The notes under the pieces are model-generated. The model was not told the origin of the DNA and ran no database searches. It saw nothing but the letters and a program-made list of their open reading frames with translations. A stretch of 44,273 nt of DNA from Oscillospiraceae bacterium (lineage in GTDB: Bacteria > Bacillota_A > Clostridia > Oscillospirales > Oscillospiraceae): positions 1 through 44,273 of the forward strand of contig JAFQDR010000073.1 of the NCBI GenBank assembly GCA_017415945.1, read 5' to 3'. Below, one piece after another: positions 31,082-39,105 of the stretch. A program made the translations under genes and the position numbers. Each line of letters begins with the position of its first letter. Within the stretch, counting starts at the first letter, position 1.

Positions 31082-31216
31082 AGAAAAAGGCTCTCCTTTT
31101 AAGGAGAGCTGGCATTTGTGAGCTTGCGAGCAAATGACTGAGAGGTACTATTGAAAAATCGACCTCTCCGCCCTCGCAGACTCGGGCACCTCCCCTTATC
31201 GAAGGGGAGGCTTTTT
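31082..31216 (+). repeat. Dispersed stem-loop repeat (copy 2) acting as terminator
   Basis: GCTCTCC/GGAGAGC (31092-31109), GAGAGGT/ACCTCTC (about 31141-31168) and CCTCCCCTT-ATCG-AAGGGGAGG (31189-31210) followed by CTTTTT. It matches the inverse of the repeat at 1-118 in block order. It directly follows plsC. Confidence 0.75.
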
Positions 31217-31226
31217 ATAAAGAAAA

Positions 31227-31251
31227 AACGGCAGTCAAAATGACTGCCGTT
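31227..31251 (-). terminator. Terminator (first of a duplicated pair)
   Basis: AACGGCAGTCA, AAA, TGACTGCCGTT with an A run on its left, that is, a T run on the minus strand. A near-identical hairpin, one mismatch, occurs at 31931-31955. Confidence 0.65.
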
Positions 31252-31266
31252 TCGTTATATCAATTC

Positions 31267-31293
31267 TTACTTTGCAAGGAACTCCTTGGTGAT
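31267..31293 (-). pseudogene. Fossil 3' end of a second transketolase C-subunit gene
   Basis: On the minus strand the codons read ITKEFLAK and a stop. The intact transketolase C-subunit gene at 38160 ends VTKEFLAK and a stop, and 22 of about 26 bases agree. Only this tail remains, right before the terminator at 31227. The 3' end of the Xre gene is fused just upstream of it. A chance match cannot be excluded for so short a stretch. Confidence 0.45.
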
Positions 31294-31301
31294 CGGACGA
31301 T

Positions 31302-31523
31302 TCATTCTTCCATCAGTTCACGGTTTTCCGTTAGATAGTCCAAAGAAACGTGATACAGCTCCGCCAATCTGATGGCATGGTCTAATGTCAAATTCAATTC
31401 CCCCGATTCGTATCTTTGATAAGAATGCTGCTGTAGCCCCAAATACGCACCGACTTCTTTTTGCTTCATATCCGCATCCTCACGCAAGTCCCTCACACGA
31501 GGATAGCGATATCGTTTTACCAT
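31302..31523 (-). CDS. Small Xre-family repressor
   Basis: A 73-residue protein that is essentially one Cro/CI helix-turn-helix: RVRDLREDADMKQKEVGAYLGLQQHSYQRYESGELNLTLDHAIRLAELYHVSLDYLTE. It is typical of phage-type or toxin-antitoxin repressors. Its ribosome binding site (AGAGGTGA) lies within a TATCAC/GTGACA palindrome, and two better palindromes follow upstream, so it very likely represses both itself and the divergent gene at 31628. The 3' end abuts the transketolase remnant. Confidence 0.9.
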   Translation of the reverse strand: MVKRYRYPRVRDLREDADMKQKEVGAYLGLQQHSYQRYESGELNLTLDHAIRLAELYHVSLDYLTENRELMEE

Positions 31524-31527
31524 TGTA

Positions 31528-31598
31528 TATCACCTCTGTGACAGTTTACAATATCACATATCCGTGATGTTGACTTTATCACTGATTCGTGATATTAT
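31528..31598. promoter_or_regulatory. Divergent control region with three operators
   Basis: TATCACATATCCGTGATG (31552-31569) and TATCACTGATTCGTGATA (31577-31594) fit TATCAC-N6-GTGATA. A third, weaker TATCACCTCTGTGACA (31528-31543) covers the Xre ribosome binding site. A rightward promoter TTGACT (31570), 17-base spacer, TATTAT (31593) has the second operator within its spacer, so binding would block it directly. Confidence 0.75.
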
Positions 31599-31627
31599 TG
31601 TGGCATCACAAATACAAGGAGACCATT

Positions 31628-31903
31628 ATGACCATTCTGCAAAGCATATACAACGCATTTGTGGACTGTAATCCCCATAAAAGAAATCTTACTAAAGAAC
31701 ATATGGAATTGGTGGAAGAATACAGCAAGACCCTTGACCAATTGCAAAACTCTTTGTCTGAAGAACAAGAACCTTTGTTTTTTGAGGCGGAAGCACAGCG
31801 GAATCTGATTGCCGCAGATGAGGAAGAAGCGATGTTTCATTTCGGTTTTCGCATTGGCGCAAAGCTAATGTTTGAAATATTAGCAACAAACCAATTATTG
31901 TAA
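31628..31903 (+). CDS. Small helical protein (DUF6809-like), Xre-controlled
   Basis: A 91-residue, acidic, all-helical protein without membrane segments (SIYNAFVDCNPHKRNLTKEHMELVEEYSKTLDQLQNSL ... EEAMFHFGFRIGAKLMFEIL). It resembles a small clostridial family I know as DUF6809, of unknown function, often encoded in mobile islands. AAGGAG lies seven bases before the start. It is divergent from the Xre repressor with shared operators; the pair could be a toxin-antitoxin module or a remnant of an element's switch. Confidence 0.72.
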   Translation: MTILQSIYNAFVDCNPHKRNLTKEHMELVEEYSKTLDQLQNSLSEEQEPLFFEAEAQRNLIAADEEEAMFHFGFRIGAKLMFEILATNQLL

Positions 31904-31930
31904 AAACAACCGCATCCATACACAAGAAAA

Positions 31931-31955
31931 AACGGCAGTCAAAATGACTTCCGTT
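31931..31955 (+). terminator. Terminator (second of the duplicated pair)
   Basis: AACGGCAGTCA, AAA, TGACTTCCGTT, about 30 bases after the small helical gene; same hairpin as at 31227 apart from one base. Confidence 0.6.
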
Positions 31956-31957
31956 TC

Positions 31958-32182
31958 CAGACTATCAAAAAATGCTTCGCAGAATTTCGTCCGTGAGGAC
32001 GAAACAAAGTCAAATCCATTTTTCGCGCCGGCATGTACGAAGCGAAAAATACAAATAGGGCTGCAAGTGTGGAATTTGTTCGCAGAATGCGGACAAATTA
32101 TGCGCGCGGCAGACCTGCTTGCCCATCGCGTAAGCGGGGGCATCTCTGTCAAAATGCTCCAAAGGAGTATTTTGACAGACTC
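31958..32182. repeat. 225-bp structured repeat, copy B
   Basis: Equal in length to copy A at 19079-19303 with about a dozen substitutions. The first hairpin loop reads GTGA here and ATAA in copy A, the fourth GTAA here and GGAA there, the third AGAAT against TGAAT, and the last AAA against GTA; the stems are unchanged. Termini are CAGACTATCAAAA and TTTTGACAGACTC. It lies between the terminator at 31931 and that at 32184. Confidence 0.8.
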
Positions 32183-32183
32183 T

Positions 32184-32221
32184 AAAAGAGATACTTGGTT
32201 TTGTGCCAAGTATCTCTTTTT
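32184..32221 (-). terminator. Terminator of the MacAB-type operon
   Basis: AAAAGAGATACTTGG, TTTTGTG, CCAAGTATCTCTTTT: a 15-bp perfect stem with T and A runs, just after the last gene of the minus-strand operon. Confidence 0.85.
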
Positions 32222-32233
32222 CGTTTCGCTCTG

Positions 32234-34318
32234 TTATGCTGTCAGCGACAGTGCGGGGGTATCGTAATAGGAATAGTAATAGGTCTGTCCTTCCGCAAAG
32301 CCCGAGGTGATCTCCACGACTTCCCCATCCGACAGCCCCGTTGTCACATATACAGGCTCCTTCGGCTCATCTCCGCTCCTGCCTGTGTAAAGCAGGGCTT
32401 GACCGCCCTCCGCACCCAGAGCCGCCACGGGAACCAGCAGTATATTCTCCTTTGTGGACAGCACAATGCTTGCGGATGCACTTTGTCCCGCCAGCATATT
32501 CTCCCCACGCTCCATGGTCAGCTCCACGGCATACTTGCTGCTGCCTCCGTCATTGCTCCCTGTGGCGGCGATCTCGGTGATTTCTGCCACAAACCGTTCA
32601 CCCTTGAGCACATCCACGGTAACTGCCGCTTCCATCCCCAAAGCGAGGGCACCGATGTCGGATTCATCCACAGACACAAGCAAGGTCACAGTGTCTTGGG
32701 GGGTGACAAACAGGATGTCGGTGCCCTCCAAATCAAACAGCTCCTGTTCGGTTTCCTGTGCCATACCGCCGAAGCCACCCACGGCACCTGCCGTCTGACC
32801 GCCGGGCATAAACTGATTGCCTTGGGAACCGGGTACGGTCCCTTCACCGCCGGGGACATCTCCGTCGGCAGGAGGAACCGACGGAGACGGTGTCGGTGTG
32901 GGCGTGGGCGTAGGTGAGGGCTCCGTGTTTCCCTGCTTCACCAAACGCACAGCCCAGACACAAGCATCGCTATCGGAAGCAAACAGCAGAATATCTCCCG
33001 CTTGTACTTCCTCGGTTACCACTTGCCAGCCGTATTCCGAATATTCAAACACGGTGACAGGTGTCAGATTCATTGGGCCATGGGTCATTTCCGCAGGCTC
33101 CAAAGAAACATCTGCAGGGGCAGTATAATCCACATCGCCCCAATTTTGGGGATTCAGCATCACAGACCACTGCCCCGCGGTCACCGCAGTCAGCTGCCCC
33201 ACATGATTGTCATATACCGCATCTCCTTCCCCAATGGGTGCATTGGCAAGAAGGGAAATCGTATATTCGCTGCCGCTGTCTGCAAGCAGATGAATGCTTT
33301 CACCATCCACACCGCTGACTACACCGTCACAAGGTGCGGGAATATACCCATTTTGATACATCACGAATAGCTCCAGCATCAGTTCTTCGTAATCCCTGTG
33401 CCGCTGACTGAGGGTTTCAAAGTCAGAGGAATTCTCTGCGTTCTTCAGCGTAAAAATGGTTTGACCGGAAGAAACAGTTCCGTTTTCCTCGAGATTGACC
33501 GCAGATACCGTCCCCGAGTAAGCCACCGCGTTCCATGCGTGATGGACATACAGGTCACCGTCCCCCAGCTTCTTGTCATCGCTGTCGGTAATCACAACCT
33601 TTGCGCCGATGGGATAATTATCGTCTTCCACGGTAATAACCGCCGTTCCATCAATTGCAGATTCTACGCGGCCGATAACCTCGGTTCCGTCTTCAAAGCC
33701 TACCCATACGCGATCCCCCGCGGAAAGGCTTGCATTTGTATCAATTTTCACCGCCATCATGTCATCCAGAGAAAGGACAGCAAGCGCACCATGCTCGGTC
33801 ATCACCGCAGCCACGTCATCGCCCTTTTCGGCATACACAGCCTTCACCTTCCCCCCTGCTGCCGCAGTCACGGTCTTGGTAACGGTATTGTCGGAAGCAG
33901 CTTCAATTTCCGCCTTCAAATAATCCAGTGTCTCCTGTACTCCGCTGATTGCGGTCATTACAGAAACGACATCCACACTTGCCAGTGCATCGCCTTCTTT
34001 GACGGCGGAATAGTTTTCTACCAAAAATTCCTTGATCTTCACGCCGTCGGGCAGACGTATGGCCACCGCATCATCCTCAGTAAGGGTGCCGCCAACATAA
34101 AGCTCCTTTGTGATGCTGCCAAGCTCAACTTTCCCGGACAGAACACTTTGCTTGGGCCCGTCATCCTCAATGTTATTTGCTGCCAGCATAGGCATCACCG
34201 CAAGGGCAATCACCAATGCCACTGCACAAACGGTTGCAATCGCCCGTTTTCTTTGCTGTCTGTCCATTGCCCGAATCCGCAGCATCAGAAACTCTTTCAG
34301 TTGTTTTGCTTTATCCAT
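32234..34318 (-). CDS. HlyD/MacA-type efflux adaptor (adaptor B)
   Basis: A 694-residue membrane-anchored adaptor. One N-terminal helix (AIATVCAVALVIALAVMPMLA) is followed by a biotinyl-lipoyl-like domain (FLVENYSAVKEGDALASVDV ... VYAEKGDDVAAVM), a long middle section with repeats of beta domain, a proline/threonine-rich linker (SPTPTPTPTPSPSVPP) and glycine-rich segment, then a membrane-proximal barrel (GALALGMEAAVTVDVLKGE ... LLVPVAAL) ending in GLSDGEVVEITSGFAEGQ. It is far longer than usual MacA (about 370). It follows the permease by six bases, and its ribosome binding site lies within the last permease codons. In a monoderm cell it would extend to the cell wall. Confidence 0.85.
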   Translation of the reverse strand: MDKAKQLKEFLMLRIRAMDRQQRKRAIATVCAVALVIALAVMPMLAANNIEDDGPKQSVLSGKVELGSITKELYVGGTLTEDDAVAIRLPDGVKIKEFLVENYSAVKEGDALASVDVVSVMTAISGVQETLDYLKAEIEAASDNTVTKTVTAAAGGKVKAVYAEKGDDVAAVMTEHGALAVLSLDDMMAVKIDTNASLSAGDRVWVGFEDGTEVIGRVESAIDGTAVITVEDDNYPIGAKVVITDSDDKKLGDGDLYVHHAWNAVAYSGTVSAVNLEENGTVSSGQTIFTLKNAENSSDFETLSQRHRDYEELMLELFVMYQNGYIPAPCDGVVSGVDGESIHLLADSGSEYTISLLANAPIGEGDAVYDNHVGQLTAVTAGQWSVMLNPQNWGDVDYTAPADVSLEPAEMTHGPMNLTPVTVFEYSEYGWQVVTEEVQAGDILLFASDSDACVWAVRLVKQGNTEPSPTPTPTPTPSPSVPPADGDVPGGEGTVPGSQGNQFMPGGQTAGAVGGFGGMAQETEQELFDLEGTDILFVTPQDTVTLLVSVDESDIGALALGMEAAVTVDVLKGERFVAEITEIAATGSNDGGSSKYAVELTMERGENMLAGQSASASIVLSTKENILLVPVAALGAEGGQALLYTGRSGDEPKEPVYVTTGLSDGEVVEITSGFAEGQTYYYSYYDTPALSLTA

Positions 34319-34324
34319 TCGTCA

Positions 34325-35602
34325 TTAACCTCCGTAATGCAGGGCATCAATGGGCTTCATTTTCGCCGCCTTATTGGCGGGGTACAAGCCGAAAACCACG
34401 CCGATCAAGAAGCAGAACACCACCGCAATCACCACAACAGCGCCGTTCAGAGCAAATCGCATTCCTGTACTTGCCACAATAGTAGATACGATCTGCAAAA
34501 TTGCCCAAGACAGGAAAATCCCCATACAGCAGCCCATCATGCACAGTACCACCGCTTCCATCAAGAACTGGGTCAGAATCGTTGTACGGCTGGCACCGAT
34601 CGCCTTACGGATGCCGATTTCTCGGGTACGCTCCGTGACAGTCACCAGCATAATATTCATAATGCCGATACCGCCAACCACCAGAGAGATGGCAGCAATG
34701 CCGCCCAGCAGGATGCTCAACACCGATGTAATGCTGCTCATGGCATCCTCCAGCACATTCTGAGAGGACAGATCAAAGGCGTCCTCATCCTGCTCAAAGC
34801 GCTCCAGCAGAATCCGTTCCATAGCCGCTTCGGTCACCTCCAATGTGACCCCTACAGGGGCAGCCACCTCAAACTCCGTCACATTCCAACTCACAGTATC
34901 ACACAGCTTCACCAGAGAGGAATACGGGATATATGCTACCATGCTGCCGCCGGAGAACATGGCTGTCAGAGATTCCTCATCATCGGACAGCACGCCCACA
35001 ACCGTGTATTGCACACCGTTCAGGCTCAAGGTTTGTCCCACACAGTCGGGATATCCAATCAGCTCCGTGGCAGCCGTTTCATTGATGACGCATACATAGC
35101 TGCTGTTTTCAACATCCGTTTGCTTCAGCCATCTGCCCATAGACAGCTGCAAAGCCTGCACATCGTAGTAAGTGGGAGTGACACCGTTCACCGTAATTGA
35201 GCCATAGTTTTCATGGTGTTTGGCAATCAGACTTTCGGATGCAGAGGCTGTGATGAGCCCCAAATCAGCTTCCGTTTCCATCCATTCATCCAGTGTACCC
35301 AAGGTAATGGGCATACCCTTATCGTCTTCAACCGTCACAGTCAGCAGGCTTGTGCCCAGTCCCGATACCGCATCGGTAACGGAAGTGGTGGCACCGTTTA
35401 CCAAGCTGACCAAAACCACCAGTGCCATGACTCCGATGATAATGCCCAGCATGGTCAAGGCCGCACGCATCTTGCTGGACAGAATGCTGCGTACCGCCAT
35501 ACGGAAGGACAGCGCCACAGTTTCTCCCGTGATATAGGAAATGCCTTCCTTCAGTTCCGCCATCTGTTCCATCAGCTGTTCATTGTTTCGTTTCCGCATC
35601 AC
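34325..35602 (-). CDS. MacB-type ABC transporter permease
   Basis: A 425-residue permease with four membrane helices: one near residues 38-60 and three near the C-terminus (about 300-420). The first helix is followed by a large extracytoplasmic MacB-like domain (VTVEDDKGMPITLGTLDEWME ... ) and the C-terminal FtsX block (LLGGIAAISLVVGGIGIMNIMLVTVTERTREIGIRKAIGAS) is fully typical. MacB transporters act by mechanotransmission to move peptides, lipids or signals at the outer face rather than pumping through the membrane. Its start overlaps the ATPase stop by ATGA. Confidence 0.93.
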   Translation of the reverse strand: MMRKRNNEQLMEQMAELKEGISYITGETVALSFRMAVRSILSSKMRAALTMLGIIIGVMALVVLVSLVNGATTSVTDAVSGLGTSLLTVTVEDDKGMPITLGTLDEWMETEADLGLITASASESLIAKHHENYGSITVNGVTPTYYDVQALQLSMGRWLKQTDVENSSYVCVINETAATELIGYPDCVGQTLSLNGVQYTVVGVLSDDEESLTAMFSGGSMVAYIPYSSLVKLCDTVSWNVTEFEVAAPVGVTLEVTEAAMERILLERFEQDEDAFDLSSQNVLEDAMSSITSVLSILLGGIAAISLVVGGIGIMNIMLVTVTERTREIGIRKAIGASRTTILTQFLMEAVVLCMMGCCMGIFLSWAILQIVSTIVASTGMRFALNGAVVVIAVVFCFLIGVVFGLYPANKAAKMKPIDALHYGG

Positions 35603-36270
35603 AAGGTCACCTCCGTAATCTGCCCGTCCAGAATGTGGACGGAACGGGATGCCTGCTTGGCAACATCATTGTCATGGGTGATCAAAACAATGGTATTTCC
35701 CCGGGCGTGCAGTTCATGGAAAATATCAATGATTTCCTTGCTTGTTTTGGAATCCAGTGCCCCTGTGGGTTCATCTGCCAGAATCAGCTTGGGGTTGGTC
35801 ACAATGGCTCTGGCAATGGCCACTCTCTGCTGCTGACCGCCCGACAGCTCTGTAGGCAGGTGCTTGGCGCGATTGGCCAAGCCCACCCGCTCCAATGCTT
35901 CTCTCACGCGGCGCACACGCTCCCCGCGCTTCACCCCCTGATAAATCAGCGGCAGCTCCACATTTTCCTCCGCTGTCATTTTGGGGATCAGATTAAAGCT
36001 CTGAAACACAAATCCGATTTTACGATTGCGCACCTGCGCCAGTTCATTTTCGGAATAGCTTTCAATGGGCATCCCATCCAGCAGATAGGTTCCCGCATCG
36101 GCCACGTCCAGACAGCCGATGATATTCATCAGTGTGGATTTCCCGCTGCCGGAAGGACCGATAATGCTGACAAACTCGTGAGGCTTAATATGGAGACCGG
36201 CATGATCCAGTGCGCGGACACGGTCTTCGCCTACCTGATAGAATTTACAAACGTCCTTCAATTCAATCAT
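35599..36270 (-). CDS. MacB/LolD-type ABC transporter ATPase
   Basis: A 223-residue ATPase of the MacB/LolD/FtsE group. It has Walker A (GPSGSGKST), the Q-loop region FVFQSFNLIPKMTAEENVELPL, signature LSGGQQQRVAIARA, Walker B (LILADEPTGALD) and switch histidine (ITHD). Start 36270 follows the adaptor A stop by one base (TGATATG), and the stop overlaps the permease start, so adaptor A, ATPase, permease and adaptor B form one operon. Confidence 0.95.
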   Translation of the reverse strand: MIELKDVCKFYQVGEDRVRALDHAGLHIKPHEFVSIIGPSGSGKSTLMNIIGCLDVADAGTYLLDGMPIESYSENELAQVRNRKIGFVFQSFNLIPKMTAEENVELPLIYQGVKRGERVRRVREALERVGLANRAKHLPTELSGGQQQRVAIARAIVTNPKLILADEPTGALDSKTSKEIIDIFHELHARGNTIVLITHDNDVAKQASRSVHILDGQITEVTL

Positions 36271-36271
36271 A

Positions 36272-37978
36272 TCAGCCACCCATTCCTCTGCCGCCCGAAG
36301 GCATACCGCCGCCGGAAGGCATGCCGCTGAAATCCCCGGAAGGCCGTTCCCCCATCTGCATACCGCCGCCTCCGCCAAAGTCACCGGAAGGCATACCGCC
36401 ACTACCGCCAAAATTCATACCCCCCATCATAGAGAAGAAATCGTCGGCAGATTCGGTGTAATAGACCACATCGCCTTCATTCAGACCGGAAATGATTTCT
36501 ACATAATTGTCATTGGTCAGACCGGTGACAACCTCAACCATGCCGCCATATTGACCGTTCTTTTCATCATAGCTTGTGTATACATAGGAAATATCGCTTG
36601 TCTGGTGCAGTGCGTCCGCAGGAATGATAATGGCATTTTCCACGCCCTGAATATTGATCACAACCTCAGCGGTCATACCGATCAGCATCCCGCTCTCATA
36701 GCCCAGCTCCACCTCAGCAGAGTATTGCGCCACACCGGAGGAGGTATCCGCTTCCTTGTTGACTTCCGTCACCGTGCCCACAAAGCTGCTGTCGCCGATG
36801 GAGCGCACGGTAATGCTTGCAACCTGCCCCTGCTCCAGAGAAAGGATATCCGCTTCATCCACGCCCACGGTAATGCTCATCTTTTCACCGGGATAAACGC
36901 TGACTACCGCAACATCCGCTGTTTCGTCATAGCTGTCACTATCGGGGTCTACATAGTCCACGCTGCTGATGATTCCGTCAAAAGCTGCCAGCACCGCACC
37001 GTCACGATACACCTGCAGCAGCTCCAGCATGGATTCTTCCAGCTTTGACCGTTCCCGCAGCAGGGTCTCATAGTTGGCACTGTATGCCGTGTCCTTCAGA
37101 TTGAACAGGGTGGAGAAGGAAGATACTTGGGTGTTTTCCGAAACATTCACAGAAGACACCGTTCCCGCAACCGCAGTTACATTCAAAGGATTATGTACAT
37201 ACAGCTTCCCGCTGCCCAAGGCCTTGCCCTCTCCGTCAATGACAGTAACTTCTTCGTCAATGGCAGTACCGTTATCTGTCACCAAAATCACCGCGCTGCC
37301 GTTCACCGCAGATTCTACCGAACCGCTGATGGTGCTGTCGTCAGCCCGTACCACAGTCACCGTATCTCCCACAGTCAGCGCATCGGTGGTAATGTCACAG
37401 GCCATATAGCCGTCCAAAGAGATCAGTGCCAGACCGCCGTTTTCAACCATGACCGCCGTCACATCGTCTCCGCTCTCGGCATAGACCGCCTTCACGCGGC
37501 CCGACACCCCTGCCTTGACCGTTCCGCTGACCTTGTCGCCTTCCGCCTTCCCGATTTCCTCGTCCAATGCTTCCAGCTCATCCTGCAATGCGGACAAAGT
37601 ACTGATAACAGTTGTCATATTCACCGTCGCCAGCACATCTCCCTTGGATACGCTGCGGCCATTGCGCACGGTCACCTCCGTTACCTCCACACCATTGGGA
37701 AGCACAATGGATTCCAAACCCACGCCACCGAGCATCCCCGTACCCGAAACCGTGGTACTGATGGTGCTGCGTGCTGCTTCATAGGACAGCACTTCCACAT
37801 CGCTGCTGTTAAAACGTCTGGTCACCGCGCCCCGCAGGATCAATACCCCTGCGATCAGCACCACCGCAATGATTCCGACAATCGTGACGATCCTTCTTTT
37901 TTTCTTTTGTTTCCGTGCCTGTTTTGACCGATTCAGTTGTTCAAATAAGGCCTCGCTGTGTTCATTTTGCTCGTTCAT
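36272..37978 (-). CDS. HlyD/MacA-type efflux adaptor with Gly/Met-rich tail (adaptor A)
   Basis: A 568-residue membrane-anchored adaptor, first gene of the MacAB operon. A cytosolic basic stretch (KQARKQKKKRR) precedes the membrane helix (IVTIVGIIAVVLIAGVLIL). Two lipoyl-like half-motifs (TVRNGRSVSKGDVLATVNM, VYAESGDDVTAVM), a beta-domain region and the barrel/MP part (LSLEQGQVASITV, IIPADALHQ, LTNDNYVEIISGLNEGDVVYY) follow. It ends in about 50 residues of GGM/PSG repeats (GGMPSGDFGGGGGMQMGE). It is clearly paralogous to adaptor B over the middle. Start 37978 has AAGGAG eight bases upstream. Confidence 0.87.
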   Translation of the reverse strand: MNEQNEHSEALFEQLNRSKQARKQKKKRRIVTIVGIIAVVLIAGVLILRGAVTRRFNSSDVEVLSYEAARSTISTTVSGTGMLGGVGLESIVLPNGVEVTEVTVRNGRSVSKGDVLATVNMTTVISTLSALQDELEALDEEIGKAEGDKVSGTVKAGVSGRVKAVYAESGDDVTAVMVENGGLALISLDGYMACDITTDALTVGDTVTVVRADDSTISGSVESAVNGSAVILVTDNGTAIDEEVTVIDGEGKALGSGKLYVHNPLNVTAVAGTVSSVNVSENTQVSSFSTLFNLKDTAYSANYETLLRERSKLEESMLELLQVYRDGAVLAAFDGIISSVDYVDPDSDSYDETADVAVVSVYPGEKMSITVGVDEADILSLEQGQVASITVRSIGDSSFVGTVTEVNKEADTSSGVAQYSAEVELGYESGMLIGMTAEVVINIQGVENAIIIPADALHQTSDISYVYTSYDEKNGQYGGMVEVVTGLTNDNYVEIISGLNEGDVVYYTESADDFFSMMGGMNFGGSGGMPSGDFGGGGGMQMGERPSGDFSGMPSGGGMPSGGRGMGG

Positions 37979-38027
37979 AGCATATGCTCCTTGGAAAATT
38001 ATCGGCACTGTCTGCCGTTGCAGCTAT

Positions 38028-38081
38028 ATCATAAGGGCATTTGCTGAATACATACTTAATCCTTTCATGGAAGTCCATGAA
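38028..38081 (-). promoter_or_regulatory. Control region of the MacAB-type operon
   Basis: On the minus strand a -10 box TATGAT (38028-38033) lacks a good -35. Upstream of it TTCATGGA-AG-TCCATGAA (38064-38081) is an exact 18-bp palindrome, a likely binding site for an activator or other regulator. Confidence 0.5.
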
Positions 38082-38106
38082 TATTTTGTAAATTCATTCC
38101 GCCATC

Positions 38107-38143
38107 CAAAAAGAAAACCCGCCATCCCATTGGATGACGGGTT
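38107..38143 (-). terminator. Terminator of the transketolase operon
   Basis: AACCCG-x-CATCC, short loop, GGATG-x-CGGGTT, followed on the minus strand by TTTTCTTTTT, 17 bases after the stop at 38160. Confidence 0.8.
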
Positions 38144-38159
38144 CTAATTTTATGTGATT

Positions 38160-39104
38160 TTACTTTGCCAGAAATTCCTTGGTGACCTTGACGATGTTTT
38201 CCGCGCACAGGCCGAATTCCTTCAGCAGTGCGTTTGCGGGGCCGGAGTAGCCGAATACGTCATTGACACCGATGCGGCGTACGGGAGTGGGGCAGGTTTC
38301 GCTCAGGAAGGAGCAGACCGCTTCACCCAGACCGCCGATAACAGAGTGTTCCTCGCAGGTGATGATCTTGCCGCATTCCTTAGCTGCTGCCAGAACAATT
38401 TCCTCGTCCAGAGGCTTGATGGTGCACATATTGATAACACGGGCGTTGATGCCTTCCTCTGCCAGCACCTTTGCAGCTTCCACAGCTTCGTTGACCATGA
38501 GGCCGTTTGCGATGATGGCAATGTCATTGCCTTCCCGCATGACTTCGCCCTTGCCGATCTCGAACTTGAAGTTGTCTTCATCGTGGAATACGGGCACTGC
38601 CAGACGGCCGAAGCGCAGGTAGCAAGGGCCTTCATATTCGTATGCTGCCTTCACCGCCGCAATGGCTTCCACGTTGTCGGAGGGGCTCATAACGACCATA
38701 CCGGGGATAGAGCGCATGAGTGCGAAGTCCTCACAGCACTGGTGGGACGCACCGTCCTCGCCGACGGAGATGCCGCCGTGGGATGCACAGATCTTTACAT
38801 TCAGCTGAGGATAGCCGATGGAGTTGCGGATCTGTTCATATGCTCTGCCAACAGCGAACATGGCGAAGCTGGAAGCGAAGGGAACCATGCCCATGGAGGC
38901 GGCACCCGCTGCCACAGCCATCATATTGCCTTCCGCAATACCGCAGTTGTAGTGATGGTCGGGGAATTCCTTCTTGATGCTGCCGGATTTGGTGGAGCCT
39001 GCCAGGTCAGCGTCAAATACGATAATGTTGTCGTGCTCTCTGCACAGCTCTACCAGAGCCTGACCGTAGCCGTCACGAGTTGCAATCTTCTTTACGTCTG
39101 CCAT
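38160..39104 (-). CDS. Transketolase C-terminal subunit
   Basis: A 314-residue half transketolase carrying the pyrimidine-binding (Pyr) and C-terminal domains. DADLAGSTKSGSIKKEFPDHHYNCGIAEGNMMAVAAGAA holds the glutamate (AEGNM) that activates thiamine diphosphate. SHGGISVGEDGASHQCCEDFALMRSIPGM provides catalytic-loop histidines. The DE-x-V and EEHSVIGGLGEAV segments belong to the last domain. Together with the N-subunit it moves two-carbon units between sugar phosphates in the pentose phosphate pathway. It starts one base after the N-subunit gene. The C-terminal ITKEFLAK-like end reappears as a remnant at 31267. Confidence 0.95.
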   Translation of the reverse strand: MADVKKIATRDGYGQALVELCREHDNIIVFDADLAGSTKSGSIKKEFPDHHYNCGIAEGNMMAVAAGAASMGMVPFASSFAMFAVGRAYEQIRNSIGYPQLNVKICASHGGISVGEDGASHQCCEDFALMRSIPGMVVMSPSDNVEAIAAVKAAYEYEGPCYLRFGRLAVPVFHDEDNFKFEIGKGEVMREGNDIAIIANGLMVNEAVEAAKVLAEEGINARVINMCTIKPLDEEIVLAAAKECGKIITCEEHSVIGGLGEAVCSFLSETCPTPVRRIGVNDVFGYSGPANALLKEFGLCAENIVKVTKEFLAK

Positions 39105-39105
39105 C

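Noticed and set aside
31985..32012. GTCCGTGAGGACGAAAC in repeat copy B looks like the stem II and GAAAC part of a hammerhead ribozyme.
   Set aside because: The required CUGAUGA core before stem II is missing; GAAA is instead paired with TTTC in an 8-bp hairpin, and copy A has an ATAA loop.
33398..35200. A 600-residue plus-strand frame opposite the MacAB-type genes.
   Set aside because: It is histidine/cysteine/glutamine-rich, as expected for the antisense of GC-rich genes; the minus strand carries complete ABC permease and adaptor domains.
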